Positions 26,748 through 37,308 are shown, numbered from the stretch's first letter. The stretch: 64,000 bases of DNA from JAPOUP01 sp965201085 (GCA_965201085.1 CBDAVS010000019.1:233327-297326); one strand, 5' to 3'. The notes: a model not told the origin generated them from the letters alone. Program-made: numbers and translations.

Positions 26748-27776
26748 ATGAACAAGACCCGAACCGGCCGCTATTTCGAGGATTACAAAGTCGGTGAGAG
26801 GATCGATCACGCAACGCCGCGCACAGTGACGGTCGGTGAACGAGCCATCTACCACGCGCTCTACCCAACCCGTCATGCGATTCATTCGTCAGACATCTTC
26901 GCAAGAGGCTGTGGCCTCAGGGGATCACCGATCGATGATCTGGCTGTGTTCCATGTCGTATTTGGAAAGTCGGTGCCTGACATATCGCTGAACGCCGTAG
27001 CCAATCTCGGCTACGCCGAAGGGCGCTGGTTCAGGCCGGTCTGGCCAGGAGACACGCTAAGGTCGGTCAGTGAGGTAATTGGCCTGAAGGAAAACTCCAG
27101 TGGTAGGTCCGGCATCGTCTGGGTTCGAACATGCGGATTGAACGAACGTGATGAACCCGTGCTCGAATATGTTCGCTGGGTGATGGTGCGAAAGCGTGAC
27201 CGCAACGCCCCAGCGCCTCAAACGACCGTTCCAGCGCTGGAACAGGTGGTACAGGCTGAGCGACTCATCGTACCTGAAGGGCTCGATTTCGAACGCTATG
27301 ATTTCAGCGCCGCCGGTGAGAACCATCGCTGGGGAGACTACGAACCGGGTGAATCCATTGATCATTTCGATGGAGTGACCGTCGAGGAAGCGGAACACAT
27401 GATGGCCACGAGGCTATGGCAGAACACCGCCCGGGTGCACTTCGACGCGACCGCGCGGCCTGACGGCAGGCGCCTCATCTACGGTGGCCATGTTATCTCT
27501 CTAGCGCGCGCACTGAGCTACAACGGCCTCGCCAACGCCCAGATAGTCGCGGCGCTGAATTCCGGAACACATGTGAATCCCTGCTTTGCCGGGGATACTG
27601 TTCGGGCTTGGTCAGAAGTACTCGACAGATCCCAAACCGATGTCCCCGGGGTCGGTGCTATCCGCCTGAGACTTGTCGCGACAAAAGGTGAACCTTACGC
27701 CCTGCGCGACGAGAACGGGAAATTCCTTCCGGAAGTGCTCCTCGACCTGGATTACTGGGCCTTGATGCCGATGTGA
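26748..27776 (+). CDS. mch: Mesaconyl-CoA hydratase (double MaoC-type hotdog)
   Basis: A 342-residue protein with two MaoC-like hotdog domains: FEDYKVGERIDHATPRTVTV at the N-terminus and WGDYEPGESIDHFDGVTVEEAEH in the second half, plus LIYGGHVISLARALSYNGL. The length and gene context match Rhodobacter Mch, which hydrates mesaconyl-C1-CoA to beta-methylmalyl-CoA in the ethylmalonyl-CoA pathway. ATG at 26748 is preceded by GAGCGGGAACAGGAAC. Mcl2-, Ccr- and Ecm-type genes in the same window support the assignment. Confidence 0.88.
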   Translation: MNKTRTGRYFEDYKVGERIDHATPRTVTVGERAIYHALYPTRHAIHSSDIFARGCGLRGSPIDDLAVFHVVFGKSVPDISLNAVANLGYAEGRWFRPVWPGDTLRSVSEVIGLKENSSGRSGIVWVRTCGLNERDEPVLEYVRWVMVRKRDRNAPAPQTTVPALEQVVQAERLIVPEGLDFERYDFSAAGENHRWGDYEPGESIDHFDGVTVEEAEHMMATRLWQNTARVHFDATARPDGRRLIYGGHVISLARALSYNGLANAQIVAALNSGTHVNPCFAGDTVRAWSEVLDRSQTDVPGVGAIRLRLVATKGEPYALRDENGKFLPEVLLDLDYWALMPM

Positions 27777-27864
27777 CGGTACACACTTTCGGGGTGTGGC
27801 CCCCTTACGGAATATACCCGGCCGCATTCTCTATCCACAGACCTTCCCAATGTCTGGCCGTCGT

Positions 27865-29019
27865 TTACCGCCAATGGTGCCTCGGCAAAGACATTGTTGC
27901 CACCGGACCCGCGGAACTGTTCTCGATCCGGCAGGAACAAGATGATAACACAGGTTTGGCGTAGCTGTTGCTTAAGTCGCCCCTTTGCGGCGGCCCGCCA
28001 TATCCACGGAGGCTTTCATGCAGTTCGGGGAACCTAACCGCCAACGGCGGTACGGGCAGAAGTTCGAGAACCGTATGCCAGTAGGACCAGGAACGCCGGT
28101 CCCAAATTCCAGGATAGGCGTTCCTCAAGACATCCCGTAGCCTCTCGTCTTCAAAGTGGCGCCGGACCTCCAGAATGTCATCCAGGTTACCATAAATCAT
28201 GACATGGCTGAGAAACGGCGTTTCGTTTTTCAGCGCCTCATGCGGCGGCATGAACCAGATCACATTGCGGGCGACCTCGACAAGGGATGGCTTTGAAACG
28301 TCAGATGTCACCGGAGGGATCAACCTCACTGCCCTAGCGGCACAGACAGGTGTTTGATTCAAATAAAGGCAGTCATTGAGGTCGATTCGGACCACCGCTT
28401 CGACAAGGCGTCTCCTGACCGGCGCTGGCACTTTTTCAAGATCCCCTTTCTCGTAGAATGTAAGGGCTTTCAGGGTTAGGATCGGTTTGAATCGCGCTCC
28501 GAACACAGCTCTTGCGGTTCCCAGGACAGATTCAAGCGAACGACCGGAACACAGGATCGCATCCAGATCAACATAATCTTTCGCAGAGGACCGGGATTGG
28601 ATCACCGCTGCTTTTGTCGCAGCGATATCCAGCAGGGAAGAAATACGGATCCCCGCTTCCTTTGTTTGCTCCGAAGCATCGATGCTCCATATGTCAACGC
28701 CTCCGAAATACGAGATATTTACATTTCCCTCCAGATCAATGGTGCATGTCAGCGTATTCCTCCTGTTTTTTTACGATAGCTCCCTTCAGGTAGGAAACAC
28801 TTCGAAGCAGCTGCCAGGGATCGAAAGATTCACGAGCGAAAAATCGAAATCCACCGACTCACGGTGACCCAGCCGGAGTGCAGGCGCCGTTCCTCCATAC
28901 TGCACAAAGTTCGGTGGAGTGTCATGCGGCATCTTCCACAATTCTTGCTGCGGATCGGGGAGAATGTCTGTGCAGAGAAAGCCCACCATGGTCAGATAAT
29001 ACTTTGCTCCAACCTTCAC
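27865..29019 (-). pseudogene. AbiEii/AbiGii-type nucleotidyltransferase toxin with appended partner domain, frameshifted
   Basis: Reading leftward: ELWKMPHDTPPNFVQYGGTA then LRLGHRESVDFDF (28786-29019) gives the nucleotidyltransferase GG...DxD core, followed by a frame change; RESFDPWQLLRSVSYLKGA is in another frame. The frame changes again at a 7-A run. NTLTCTIDLEGNVNISYFGG, LLDIAATKAAVIQSRSSAKD and YVDLDAIL then continue into the intact-looking 28605-27865 stretch. From about 28284 the frame continues into LVEVARNVIWFMPPHEAL and SHVMIYGNLDDILEVRRHF ... WDRRSWSYWHTVL, which resembles the small protein usually encoded next to such toxins. The gene is inactive. Confidence 0.78.
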
Positions 29020-29968
29020 TCAAAGCCAGTTCTATTGCTTTGGAGTGCATCTCGTTTCGGCATTTTCCACATTGGGAAATTGCAGTCCTTTCGGTTCCCC
29101 TGCGAAAGTCACCTACCTCCTCCAGCATACCGTCCGCGATTCCGCCAAGTGAACGTGCCGGCGATCCAAATCAGCGACCTGGTGACGGCCGTTCGGTCCT
29201 TGGTGTGAATCGACATCATGACGTAACCCGCCGCTCGCGGAAAACGAACCCCATACAGGGTTACCATTGAAACCGGAGGACGGGTGCGAAAACTCAAAAC
29301 CAGCCTGCGTATCCAGTCCAAACGCGAACGACATATCGGAAGACAAAACATTGGCTCGGGCTTCCGGGCTACTTGCGGTGTTTCCGCTTCATGCGAACGA
29401 AAACCACTGGAGCGCGCTGGCCACCGAAACGGGAAGAAAGGACTCAGCGCCTTCCAAAGCGTTCATCGCCCGATCACCCCATGCATACATCTGTTCGATG
29501 AGAAAAGGCAGGGTCCAGCCTTTGGTGTCATTGCGTGATCAAATCTCGATGGGATCTGCGCGCAGTCGGTTCGAGAAACCAACCCATCGGCCTCAATCTC
29601 GCGGGTCAACCGTGTGCAAACGGGAGCCGCTCACAGCACAACCCGATAGACATCACACCAATCGCAACGCGGAGGTTGAAGACAGGCTGTCACTCCCCGC
29701 CAATGTTTGAAAGGAAATGGTAGACCGAACAGCCCCGCGCACCTGAATCAGTATCCGATGGTCTAATTTTCACTACCAACTTTCTTCTCGCCGCCGGACT
29801 CCCGTCGAACGCGCGCTCCGAAAGGCGCCCGGTCCGACCGAGCAACCAATCGCCCACTTTCCTCTTTTCTGCCCTCAACGAAACAGCTATGTCCCTTTTC
29901 GCGCTGTCCTGGATCAGGCGAATGAAATCCTAAAGCGCTTTGGCACGAACCTAATGGAGGAAATCGGC
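29020..29968. other. Gene-free stretch before sdhC
   Basis: About 950 bp without a recognisable gene. Short frames on both strands show no family pattern and probably represent decayed sequence. The promoter of the sdh operon should lie at the right end; GGAGG at 29956-29960 serves sdhC. Confidence 0.5.
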
Positions 29969-30355
29969 ATGTCGGACGCAAAAGGACCTGCGAATCGGCC
30001 CCTTTCCCCGCATCTGCAGATTTACCGTCCTCAGATGACGTCGGTCAGTTCAATCCTGACGCGGATAACCGGCAATGCGTTGATTGTGGGCGTTGCGCTT
30101 GCGATCTGGTGGCTGCTTGCCCTCGCATCCGGGCCCGAATATTTCAGCTTCGTCAACCGGATCGCCGCATCTTGGTTCGGTGACACCGTGTTCATTCTGT
30201 CACTCCTCGCGGTCTGGTATCATTTACTGGCAGGGCTTCGGCATCTATGTTTTGACGCGGGATGGGCGCTTGATGTGCCTACAGCCGAGTTCCTTGGCTG
30301 GATCTGCATAATTGGCTCGGTTGTGCTTACGGCATTGACCCTGATTCTCGTTTAA
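29969..30355 (+). CDS. sdhC: Succinate dehydrogenase cytochrome b556 subunit
   Basis: A 128-residue three-helix membrane anchor. RPLSPHLQIYRPQMTSVSSI and ILTRITGNALIVG at the N-terminus and the heme-ligand histidine in LAGLRHLCFDAGWAL are typical. With SdhD it binds heme b and ubiquinone and anchors SdhAB to the inner membrane. ATG at 29969 lies eight bases after GGAGG; an in-frame ATG 15 bases upstream overlaps that box and was rejected. Confidence 0.93.
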   Translation: MSDAKGPANRPLSPHLQIYRPQMTSVSSILTRITGNALIVGVALAIWWLLALASGPEYFSFVNRIAASWFGDTVFILSLLAVWYHLLAGLRHLCFDAGWALDVPTAEFLGWICIIGSVVLTALTLILV

Positions 30356-30365
30356 GGAAGCGAAT

Positions 30366-30737
30366 ATGCGTTACCTGACTGACCGCAAACGGGCCATCGG
30401 CCAAGGTGTGTCCGGAACCGGAACCGAGCACCATTGGCATATGACGGTCAGCGCCGCGGGCCTCGCCGTTCTGACACCGGTATTCGTGTTCATCTTCGGG
30501 CGGGCCTTGGGCAGTGGCTACGAACGGGCCCACGCGATCCTCTCACATCCTCTGGCGGCGATATCGACCGCTGTCGCGCTGTTGGTTGGCCTAGTTCATT
30601 TCCGACGTGGCGCACAGATGATGATCGAAGACTATATGCATGGTTTGGCTAGAAAGGTCGCGGTGATTGCCGTAATCGCGTTGTCGTGGTTTCTGATCGC
30701 TTGCGGATTGTTTGCGCTGGCAAGGATTGCACTCTGA
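30366..30737 (+). CDS. sdhD: Succinate dehydrogenase membrane anchor subunit
   Basis: A 123-residue protein with three hydrophobic segments (AAGLAVLTPVFVFIFGRAL, LAAISTAVALLVGLVHF, VAVIAVIALSWFLIACGLF) and the family stretch GTGTEHHWHM near the N-terminus. It starts 10 bp after the sdhC stop and ends 10 bp before sdhA, completing the quinone-binding membrane domain of complex II. Confidence 0.92.
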   Translation: MRYLTDRKRAIGQGVSGTGTEHHWHMTVSAAGLAVLTPVFVFIFGRALGSGYERAHAILSHPLAAISTAVALLVGLVHFRRGAQMMIEDYMHGLARKVAVIAVIALSWFLIACGLFALARIAL

Positions 30738-30747
30738 GGGGTTTCTC

Positions 30748-32556
30748 ATGGCAGCGTATGAATTCGAGACCCATGAATACGACGTCGTGATCGTTGGCGC
30801 CGGTGGTTCCGGCCTGCGCGCCACGCTCGGGATGGCCGAACAGGGCCTGAGAACGGCGTGTATCACGAAAGTTTTTCCGACACGGTCCCATACCGTCGCA
30901 GCGCAGGGCGGAATCGCGGCCTCGTTGGGTAATATGGGACCGGACCACTGGCAGTGGCATATGTACGACACCGTCAAAGGATCTGATTGGCTGGGTGATA
31001 CCGACGCCATGGAATATCTGGCGCGGGAAGCTCCCAAAGCCGTTTACGAACTCGAACATTACGGCGTGCCGTTCTCCCGAACCGAAGAGGGTCGGATATA
31101 TCAGCGGCCTTTCGGAGGGCATACGACCGAATTCGGCGAAGGCCCTCCCGTGCAGCGGACCTGCGCCGCAGCGGATAGAACCGGCCATGCGATACTGCAT
31201 ACGTTGTACGGCCAATCACTCAAGAACAACGCCGAATTCTTCATCGAATATTTCGCCATAGACCTGGTCATGTCGGAGGATGGCGTCTGCCAAGGCGTCG
31301 TCTGCTGGAAACTCGATGATGGCACGATGCACGTATTCAACGCCAAGATGACGGTGCTTGCGACCGGCGGTTACGGTCGGGCGTATTTCTCGGCAACGAG
31401 TGCGCATATCTGCACAGGTGACGGCGGAGGAATGGTGGCTCGTGCCGGACTGCCGCTTCAGGACATGGAGTTTGTCCAGTTCCACCCGACGGGAATCTAC
31501 GGCTCCGGCTGCCTGATCACGGAGGGCGCCCGCGGCGAAGGCGGCTACCTTACCAATTCCGAGGGCGAGCGTTTCATGGAGCGTTACGCACCCACCTACA
31601 AGGATCTCGCCAGCCGCGATGTGGTCAGCCGCTGCATGACGCTTGAGATCCGGGAAGGCCGCGGTGTCGGACCGGAAGGTGACCATATTCACCTGCATCT
31701 CAATCACCTTCCGCCAGAGACGTTGGCCGAGCGCCTGCCTGGCATTTCCGAATCCGCCCGCATCTTCGCCGGTGTGGAAGTCACCAGTGAGCCGATCCCG
31801 GTTCTGCCAACGGTGCACTATAATATGGGGGGAATTCCGACGAATCACTGGGGCGAAGCCCTGAACCCGACCCAGCGGGATCCCAACGCGATAGCGCCGG
31901 GGCTTATGGCCGTGGGAGAGGCAGGCTGCGCATCGGTGCATGGCGCCAACCGCCTGGGGTCCAATTCGCTCATCGATCTGGTCGTCTTCGGTCGCGCGGC
32001 GGCCATACGCGCCGGCCAGGTTGTCAACCCCAATGAACCGAATCCTGACCTCAACCTGCCATCGGTCAGCAAGGCATTCGATCGATTCGATAGTCTTCGC
32101 AGCGCATCCGGCGCGATCCCGACGGCAGACCTGCGGCTGGAAATGCAGAGGACAATGCAATCCGACGCGGCGGTGTTTCGCACGGACCGTACGCTTGAGG
32201 AAGGCTGCCGAAAAATGGAAGCTGTCGCGGAAAAACTGGCCGATCTTTCGGTCACCGACCGCAGCCTCGTATGGAATTCCGACTTGATGGAAACGCTTGA
32301 ACTCGCCAACCTTATGCCGAACGCTGTCTCGACGGTCGTCAGTGCCGAGGCGCGCAGGGAAAGCCGAGGCGCCCATGCCCATGAGGATTATCCCGACCGG
32401 GACGACGTCAACTGGCGCTGCCATACATTGGCGTGGATGGAGGACGGGGACACGGTTCGGCTCAGCTATCGCCCGGTGCGTGTCAACCCTCTGACACCTG
32501 CCAGCGATGGAGGAATCGACCTTGGCAGGATCGCTCCGAAGGCACGGGTCTACTGA
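30748..32556 (+). CDS. sdhA: Succinate dehydrogenase flavoprotein subunit
   Basis: A full-length 602-residue flavoprotein. The FAD dinucleotide fold is VVIVGAGGSGLRATLGMAEQG; covalent FAD attaches at H48 in RSHTVAAQGG; active-site features are FHPTGIYGSGCLITEGARGE, the arginine of RLGSNSLIDL, and HYNMGGIPTN. It oxidises succinate to fumarate and passes electrons to SdhB. No lesions are visible, contrasting with the broken accessory genes. ATG at 30748 follows GAGGGG. Its stop overlaps the ATG of the next small gene (TGATG). Confidence 0.96.
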   Translation: MAAYEFETHEYDVVIVGAGGSGLRATLGMAEQGLRTACITKVFPTRSHTVAAQGGIAASLGNMGPDHWQWHMYDTVKGSDWLGDTDAMEYLAREAPKAVYELEHYGVPFSRTEEGRIYQRPFGGHTTEFGEGPPVQRTCAAADRTGHAILHTLYGQSLKNNAEFFIEYFAIDLVMSEDGVCQGVVCWKLDDGTMHVFNAKMTVLATGGYGRAYFSATSAHICTGDGGGMVARAGLPLQDMEFVQFHPTGIYGSGCLITEGARGEGGYLTNSEGERFMERYAPTYKDLASRDVVSRCMTLEIREGRGVGPEGDHIHLHLNHLPPETLAERLPGISESARIFAGVEVTSEPIPVLPTVHYNMGGIPTNHWGEALNPTQRDPNAIAPGLMAVGEAGCASVHGANRLGSNSLIDLVVFGRAAAIRAGQVVNPNEPNPDLNLPSVSKAFDRFDSLRSASGAIPTADLRLEMQRTMQSDAAVFRTDRTLEEGCRKMEAVAEKLADLSVTDRSLVWNSDLMETLELANLMPNAVSTVVSAEARRESRGAHAHEDYPDRDDVNWRCHTLAWMEDGDTVRLSYRPVRVNPLTPASDGGIDLGRIAPKARVY

Positions 32557-32858
32557 TGCGCTTTTCGGTCGTTCCCGCGCTTGCACCTGCCTCAGCCTGC
32601 GCCGCTCCAGCGCCGATGACACCCGAACGAGCCGAACGCCTCTGCGCGGAGCAGGTCGGGCTTGCCGACGGCTTCGCAGGCGCCGTCGAGGTCGGAATCG
32701 GCGACGGTGGAACGCGAACCGGGGCTTCCATCACCCTTTCAGAGCGAATCTTCAACCCTCAGACGGATAGGGAATTCATGGCGGACTGCGTCGAGCGCCG
32801 GCTGGAAGGAAAACCCGCCATGACCGAGGTCAATGTTTCGGCAAGACGTGCTATCTAA
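32556..32858 (+). CDS. Small secreted or lipoprotein-like protein between sdhA and sdhB
   Basis: A 100-residue protein beginning MRFSVVPALAPASACAAPAP, a short hydrophobic leader with a possible lipobox cysteine at residue 15. The soluble part (TPERAERLCAEQ, ASITLSERIFNPQTDREFMA, DCVERRLEGKPAMT) has one Cys in each half that could pair. A similar small gene sits at this place in other Rhodobacterales sdh operons (recollection). Function unknown. Its start overlaps the sdhA stop by one base. Confidence 0.7.
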   Translation: MRFSVVPALAPASACAAPAPMTPERAERLCAEQVGLADGFAGAVEVGIGDGGTRTGASITLSERIFNPQTDREFMADCVERRLEGKPAMTEVNVSARRAI

Positions 32859-32893
32859 AGGTTGGCCAGGACCAGAACCGACAGGATTCCCGA

Positions 32894-33673
32894 ATGGTAC
32901 AGTTCACGCTTCCCAAGAATTCGAAAGTTCACAACGGAAAGGTTTGGCCAAAGCCGGAAGGCGCTGCGAACGTCCGTGCGTTTCGGATTTACCGGTGGAA
33001 TCCGGACGACGGACAGAACCCCCGCGTCGACACATATTACGTCGATATGGACGAATGCGGGCCGATGGTTCTGGATGCGTTGATCAAGATCAAGAATGAG
33101 ATCGACCCGACGCTGACCTTCCGCCGGTCCTGCCGCGAAGGCATCTGTGGCTCCTGCGCCATGAATATCGATGGAACCAATACACTTGCCTGCATTCATG
33201 GGCTTGATGAGATTTCGGGAACCGTACGGATCTATCCACTGCCGCATATGTATGTCGTCAAGGATCTTGTGCCGGATCTGAACCACTTCTATGCCCAGCA
33301 TGCGAGCGTCATGCCTTGGCTGGAAACCACCACAAACCGACCGGGAAAGGAATGGCGCCAGTCGATCGAGGACCGAAAGAAGCTGGACGGGCTCTATGAG
33401 TGCGTGATGTGCGCGAGTTGCTCGACCAGTTGTCCAAGTTATTGGTGGAACGGGGACAGATACCTTGGTCCTGCGGCGCTGCTTCATGCCTACCGCTGGA
33501 TCATCGACAGCCGAGACGAGGCGACGGGCGAACGTCTCGACGATCTGGAAGATCCCTTCAAGCTCTATCGATGCCACACAATCATGAACTGCGCGAAAAC
33601 CTGTCCCAAAGGCCTCAATCCAGCCAAAGCGATCTCTCATCTCAAAAGGATGCTTCTTGAACGGCAGGTCTGA
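32894..33673 (+). CDS. sdhB: Succinate dehydrogenase iron-sulfur subunit
   Basis: A 259-residue protein with the [2Fe-2S] cluster motif RSCREGICGSCAMNIDGTNT plus a fourth Cys in LACIHG, and the C-terminal ferredoxin-like ligands CVMCASCSTSCPSYWWN and CHTIMNCAKTCPKGLNP for the [3Fe-4S] and [4Fe-4S] clusters. The PSYWWN region contributes to quinone binding. The sequence is intact and closes the sdh operon. Confidence 0.96.
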   Translation: MVQFTLPKNSKVHNGKVWPKPEGAANVRAFRIYRWNPDDGQNPRVDTYYVDMDECGPMVLDALIKIKNEIDPTLTFRRSCREGICGSCAMNIDGTNTLACIHGLDEISGTVRIYPLPHMYVVKDLVPDLNHFYAQHASVMPWLETTTNRPGKEWRQSIEDRKKLDGLYECVMCASCSTSCPSYWWNGDRYLGPAALLHAYRWIIDSRDEATGERLDDLEDPFKLYRCHTIMNCAKTCPKGLNPAKAISHLKRMLLERQV

Positions 33674-34042
33674 GCCCGCTCGCGTCGTGAGTGGATCGCC
33701 CGTGTCATCAGGTCGAGTCTCCTAGACCGAAACCCGCGAGGATATCGGTTCAACCCGATCCAAGGCTGCCGATTGCCAATGTTGGCCATCCATTGCGTGC
33801 TGAACTGCGTTGGAAATCCAGATCTGGCGTCGATGTTTGCGCCTGGCGGTCATGGTTAACCTCGGCTTGGTGCGGGGAAGCCGATCCGGGATGAGAGTGC
33901 GTCTGCCATGAACGATGCTATTTGGACAGACGCTGAAGCCAGTCCGTCACTACGATGCGGAATGAGTTGCAAGACATGATTGAACGCTTTGCCCGAGGGT
34001 GATTCAATGTTATCTCGGCCCCAATGGATTGGGGAAACGAGA
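33674..34042. other. Intergenic region, no gene recognised
   Basis: 369 bp downstream of sdhB with no convincing frame, and no clear terminator found by eye. Confidence 0.45.
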
Positions 34043-35207
34043 ATGTTGGACAGGGCCATCATAATGATCGGAACCACCAAGGGAGCATTCCTCCTGTCCT
34101 CGGATTCCGAAAGGGCCGACTGGTCGCTGAGCGGACCGTTCTGTGGCGATGGCTGGTCAATCAATCACGTCGTTGGTGACCCTGAATCCGGCGCCATATG
34201 GGCCGCGGGTGGCGGTGACTGGACCGGTGCAGGTGTATGGCGATCGGACAACGGCGGCGAAAGCTGGGCTCTCTCGAAATTCTCCAGAGGAGAGATCGAT
34301 AAATGGTGCGAAAACGATCCGAACATGGCGGAGATGTTCAACTGGGAGCCGATGGACGCCCCCTTCACGGGATAGGTCAATTCGATCTGGTCACTCGGTT
34401 TCGTTCATGGAAGGCTCTGGGCTGGCACAAAGCCGGCAGCGCTGTTCTGCAGCGCCGATGGCGGCAGATCATGGAAGCGGGTGGAGGCTCTCACCAATCA
34501 CCCCTCGCGAGAAGACTGGAATCCTGGAGCGGCTGGGCTGGTGCTTCATACAATCGTGGCGGACCCGGTGAATGCCGAAAGGATGTGGGTCGGTATTTCG
34601 GCCACAGGAGTATTCGCCACCGAGGACGGCGGGAAGAGCTGGGACCGACGCAATAGGCTGTCCAATGCCGACGCCTGCGAGCATCACGACCACCCGGCAG
34701 CCCCGAGTGGCGGAGAAACCGGCCTTTGTGTTCACAATATGATGCGGGCCCGCACCGACACCGGCGACCTGCTCTACCAGCAGAACCACCACGGTGTTTA
34801 CCGCAGCTCCGATGGGGGACGAATCTGGCACGACATTACCGAAGGCCTTCCCTCGACCTTTGGATTTCCGATTGCCGTACATCCAAGGGACACTGAAACC
34901 GTTTGGGTCTTTCCTCTTAACGGAGATGATCAGGGCCGCTTCCCTCCGGATGCCAGCGACGCGGTCTGGAAGTCAGGAGATGGCGGCGGCACCTGGACCG
35001 CCAAGCGAAAAGGCCTTCCCGAGCGAGATTGCTTCTTCACGGTTCTCCGTCAGGCGATGGCCGTCGATTCCGGCGAACCGACCGGGGTCTATTTCGGCAC
35101 CAACACTGGATCTGTCTTTGCCAGTGCCGATGAGGGGAAACCTGGTCCGAGATCGCGCGGCGCCTTCCAGCGGTTCTTTCTGTCGAGACGATGGGGCGCC
35201 AAATCTA
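34043..35207 (+). pseudogene. BNR/Asp-box repeat (exo-sialidase-like beta-propeller) protein, broken
   Basis: Reading from MLDRAIIMIGTTKGAFLLSS, the protein shows repeated Asp-box-like turns: RSDNGGESWALS, SADGGRSWKRV, TEDGGKSWDRR, SSDGGRIWHDI and SGDGGGTWTAK, plus LVLHTIVADPVNAERMWVGI. This indicates a sialidase/Vps10-type beta-propeller with no secretion signal. An in-frame TAG at 34373-34375 interrupts a frame that continues unchanged on both sides. A frameshift near 35136 moves the natural end (ETWSEIARRLPAVLSV, stop about 35207) into another frame. Confidence 0.8.
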
Positions 35208-35298
35208 GCGTCAAGACACTTGACAGCGTCTGCGGTAGCGCTTCGAGGTCTCCCAAGGATCAATCCAACCGCTCTTTTGGGGCAACTCTTCGGAAAGC

Positions 35299-37308
35299 AT
35301 GTCCATGGACAGAGAGACGGAAAAGCCGCAGGGCGTCGCAGACCATTCGGCACCCGATGCTCCTTACGGTTCCACTCGGTGGATACAATTGACGTATTAT
35401 CGGATTTCCGATCACGAAAGAGAGCTGACCACCGGCATAAATCCAACTTCCCGGCAAGCCATCTCCGCGAACCAAAGCGGGCTGCCCCACTATGCCACCG
35501 GCCAAATCTCATTCATTCAGAAGGGGGCGTCCTTGGCCGTAAGTGATGGAAAATCAGGCGCACAGAAGAAACTGCTCCTACCGAGCGCGGCGCAGATCAA
35601 GGCCGCGAAGGCGGTTCTATCTGTCCAATCCAGGCTGCACGAAGACAGGATCCGCGACCGGATCGCCAGGCTACTCGAATGTTCCGGCACCGAAACGGAA
35701 CCGTCCTGACGTATAGGCAAGGGCTGGGCGGATCTGTATTGCCCCCGCCGTCGTACCGTCGTGGAGACCAAAAGACCTGGTCAGCTTGGGGATCCGCATT
35801 CCGTGCGGCCAGGTCGGGACGAAACCCCGTTTGCGCAGCTTGAACGCTACGTCCGGGGCATGATCGAAGAGGAACGGGAACTCGCCCGTCCGGAGGCCGC
35901 GGACCCCGGCCATGGATGGGAGTTCTGACCGATGGAAAGATCTGGTACGCTTGGCGCTGGCGCAACGAAGACAGCAGCAGGATCCGGAACTGGTCGATCG
36001 AGGGCATCACCCCTCCCGGGCCAGTTGAATTGATCCAGCGCATCCTGCCGCTCCTGACCGAAGGCGAACCCATGGGAAAGCCATGGATTCCCGCCGATCC
36101 GGTTCAGGTTTTTCAGGCATATCCCACAAAGTTGAGGGACATCTACGTGTCACTGGAAGGGTAGTCGGAAGCCACGACGGCCACCAAGCACCATCTTTGG
36201 CTGGACATGCTCCGCACAGCCTCGATGCAGCCTGAAAACACCGCCGCGAAGACAACGTTGTTCATCGCGCACTCTTTTCTCGTAGCACTTGCGCGGGGAG
36301 TGGTCCGAACACTGACCGATCCCCACTCACCACCGTCCGCTGAAGAGGTGTTGGGAGACGGATTCGCCGCCTGGGTCACGGATACCGGGCGGGGAAAGCG
36401 ATGGGCATCCGACCTGATGGAGGAAATACATTCCTGGCAATGGGCGCGCCGGCGTGGCGATGCGCTGCGTCCACTCTACGAGCGGTTCGTCGACGAAAGG
36501 GACCGCAGCGTTTTCGGCGAATTCCACACTCCGGACTGGCTGGCCGAAACCGTCGTTCGGGAAGTTCTCGATGAAGGTTGGTGCAATGAGGCGGTCGAAG
36601 CTGCGGCGGAGGAAATCCTGAACGGGGTGCCGCTCAAAGGAAAGGGATTCCTCGATCCGGCCTGCGGCTCCGGCACCATCCTCTGGCATGCGGCGCGGAG
36701 GTTGCTCGACGCTCGGGCCCTGGAGCATCACACCATGGTCAACCGTTCCAACATCGTGGCACGGCTGGTGAACGGTATAGACGTGCATCCAATCGCGGCC
36801 GAAATCTCGCGGTCGACGGTTCTGCGCGCCCTGCCCACCCCACCCACGGACGAGAGATCGGCGATCCGGGTCTTCGAAGGTGATTCGCTCCCCGTGCGCG
36901 GGGACGAGAAGGAATCCCTTTTCAGACGGATGAATGGAGCGATACGTGTCGTTTCACCACGCGGTGGCGAGATGCTTATCCCGCGTTCATTTGCCGAACG
37001 CCCTGACCTTCCCGACCGATTGCGCCATCTGGTCGCCATGGCATCCAAACCCAGCCTGACGCTCACCGCACAAATCCGCAATTCCGCAGCCGAAGAAGAC
37101 CGAACTGTCATGGACAGCCTCTTCGCCACCATGAGAAAAATCATAGCGAACGAGGGGAATTCGGTTTGGACATGGTACATCGCCAATCTCACAGGCCCGA
37201 TGCGCCTGTCGGAACGAAAGGTTGACCGGATCGTATCCAATCCACCGTGGGTTTCGATGAAAGAGATTCAGGCGCCGACCCGGAGGCGCGAACTCGAAGG
37301 TTTCGCTA
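35299..37308 (+). pseudogene. Adenine-specific DNA methylase with N-terminal nuclease-like region (type IIG-like), 5' part
   Basis: The early region contains GWADLYCPRRRTVVETKRPG, whose E-x-K resembles a PD-(D/E)xK nuclease, then LERYVRGMIEEERELARPE and LTDGKIWYAWRW. The methylase part shows SVFGEFHTPDWLAETVV, motif I FLDPACGSGTILWHAARR and motif IV RIVSNPPWVSMKEIQ. Lesions: in-frame TGA at 35707, a frameshift near 35910, in-frame TAG at 36162, and an IS insertion at 37309 that ends the reading at ELEGF. The N-terminal boundary is approximate. The C-terminal fragment reappears at 41540. Confidence 0.75.

Noticed and set aside
27777..27800. Weak hairpin after mch as a terminator
   Set aside because: Five-bp stem without a T run; too weak to report.
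31216..32622. 468-codon minus-strand frame opposite sdhA
   Set aside because: Shadow of the intact sdhA codons; composition rich in Arg, Gln and Asp with no domain.
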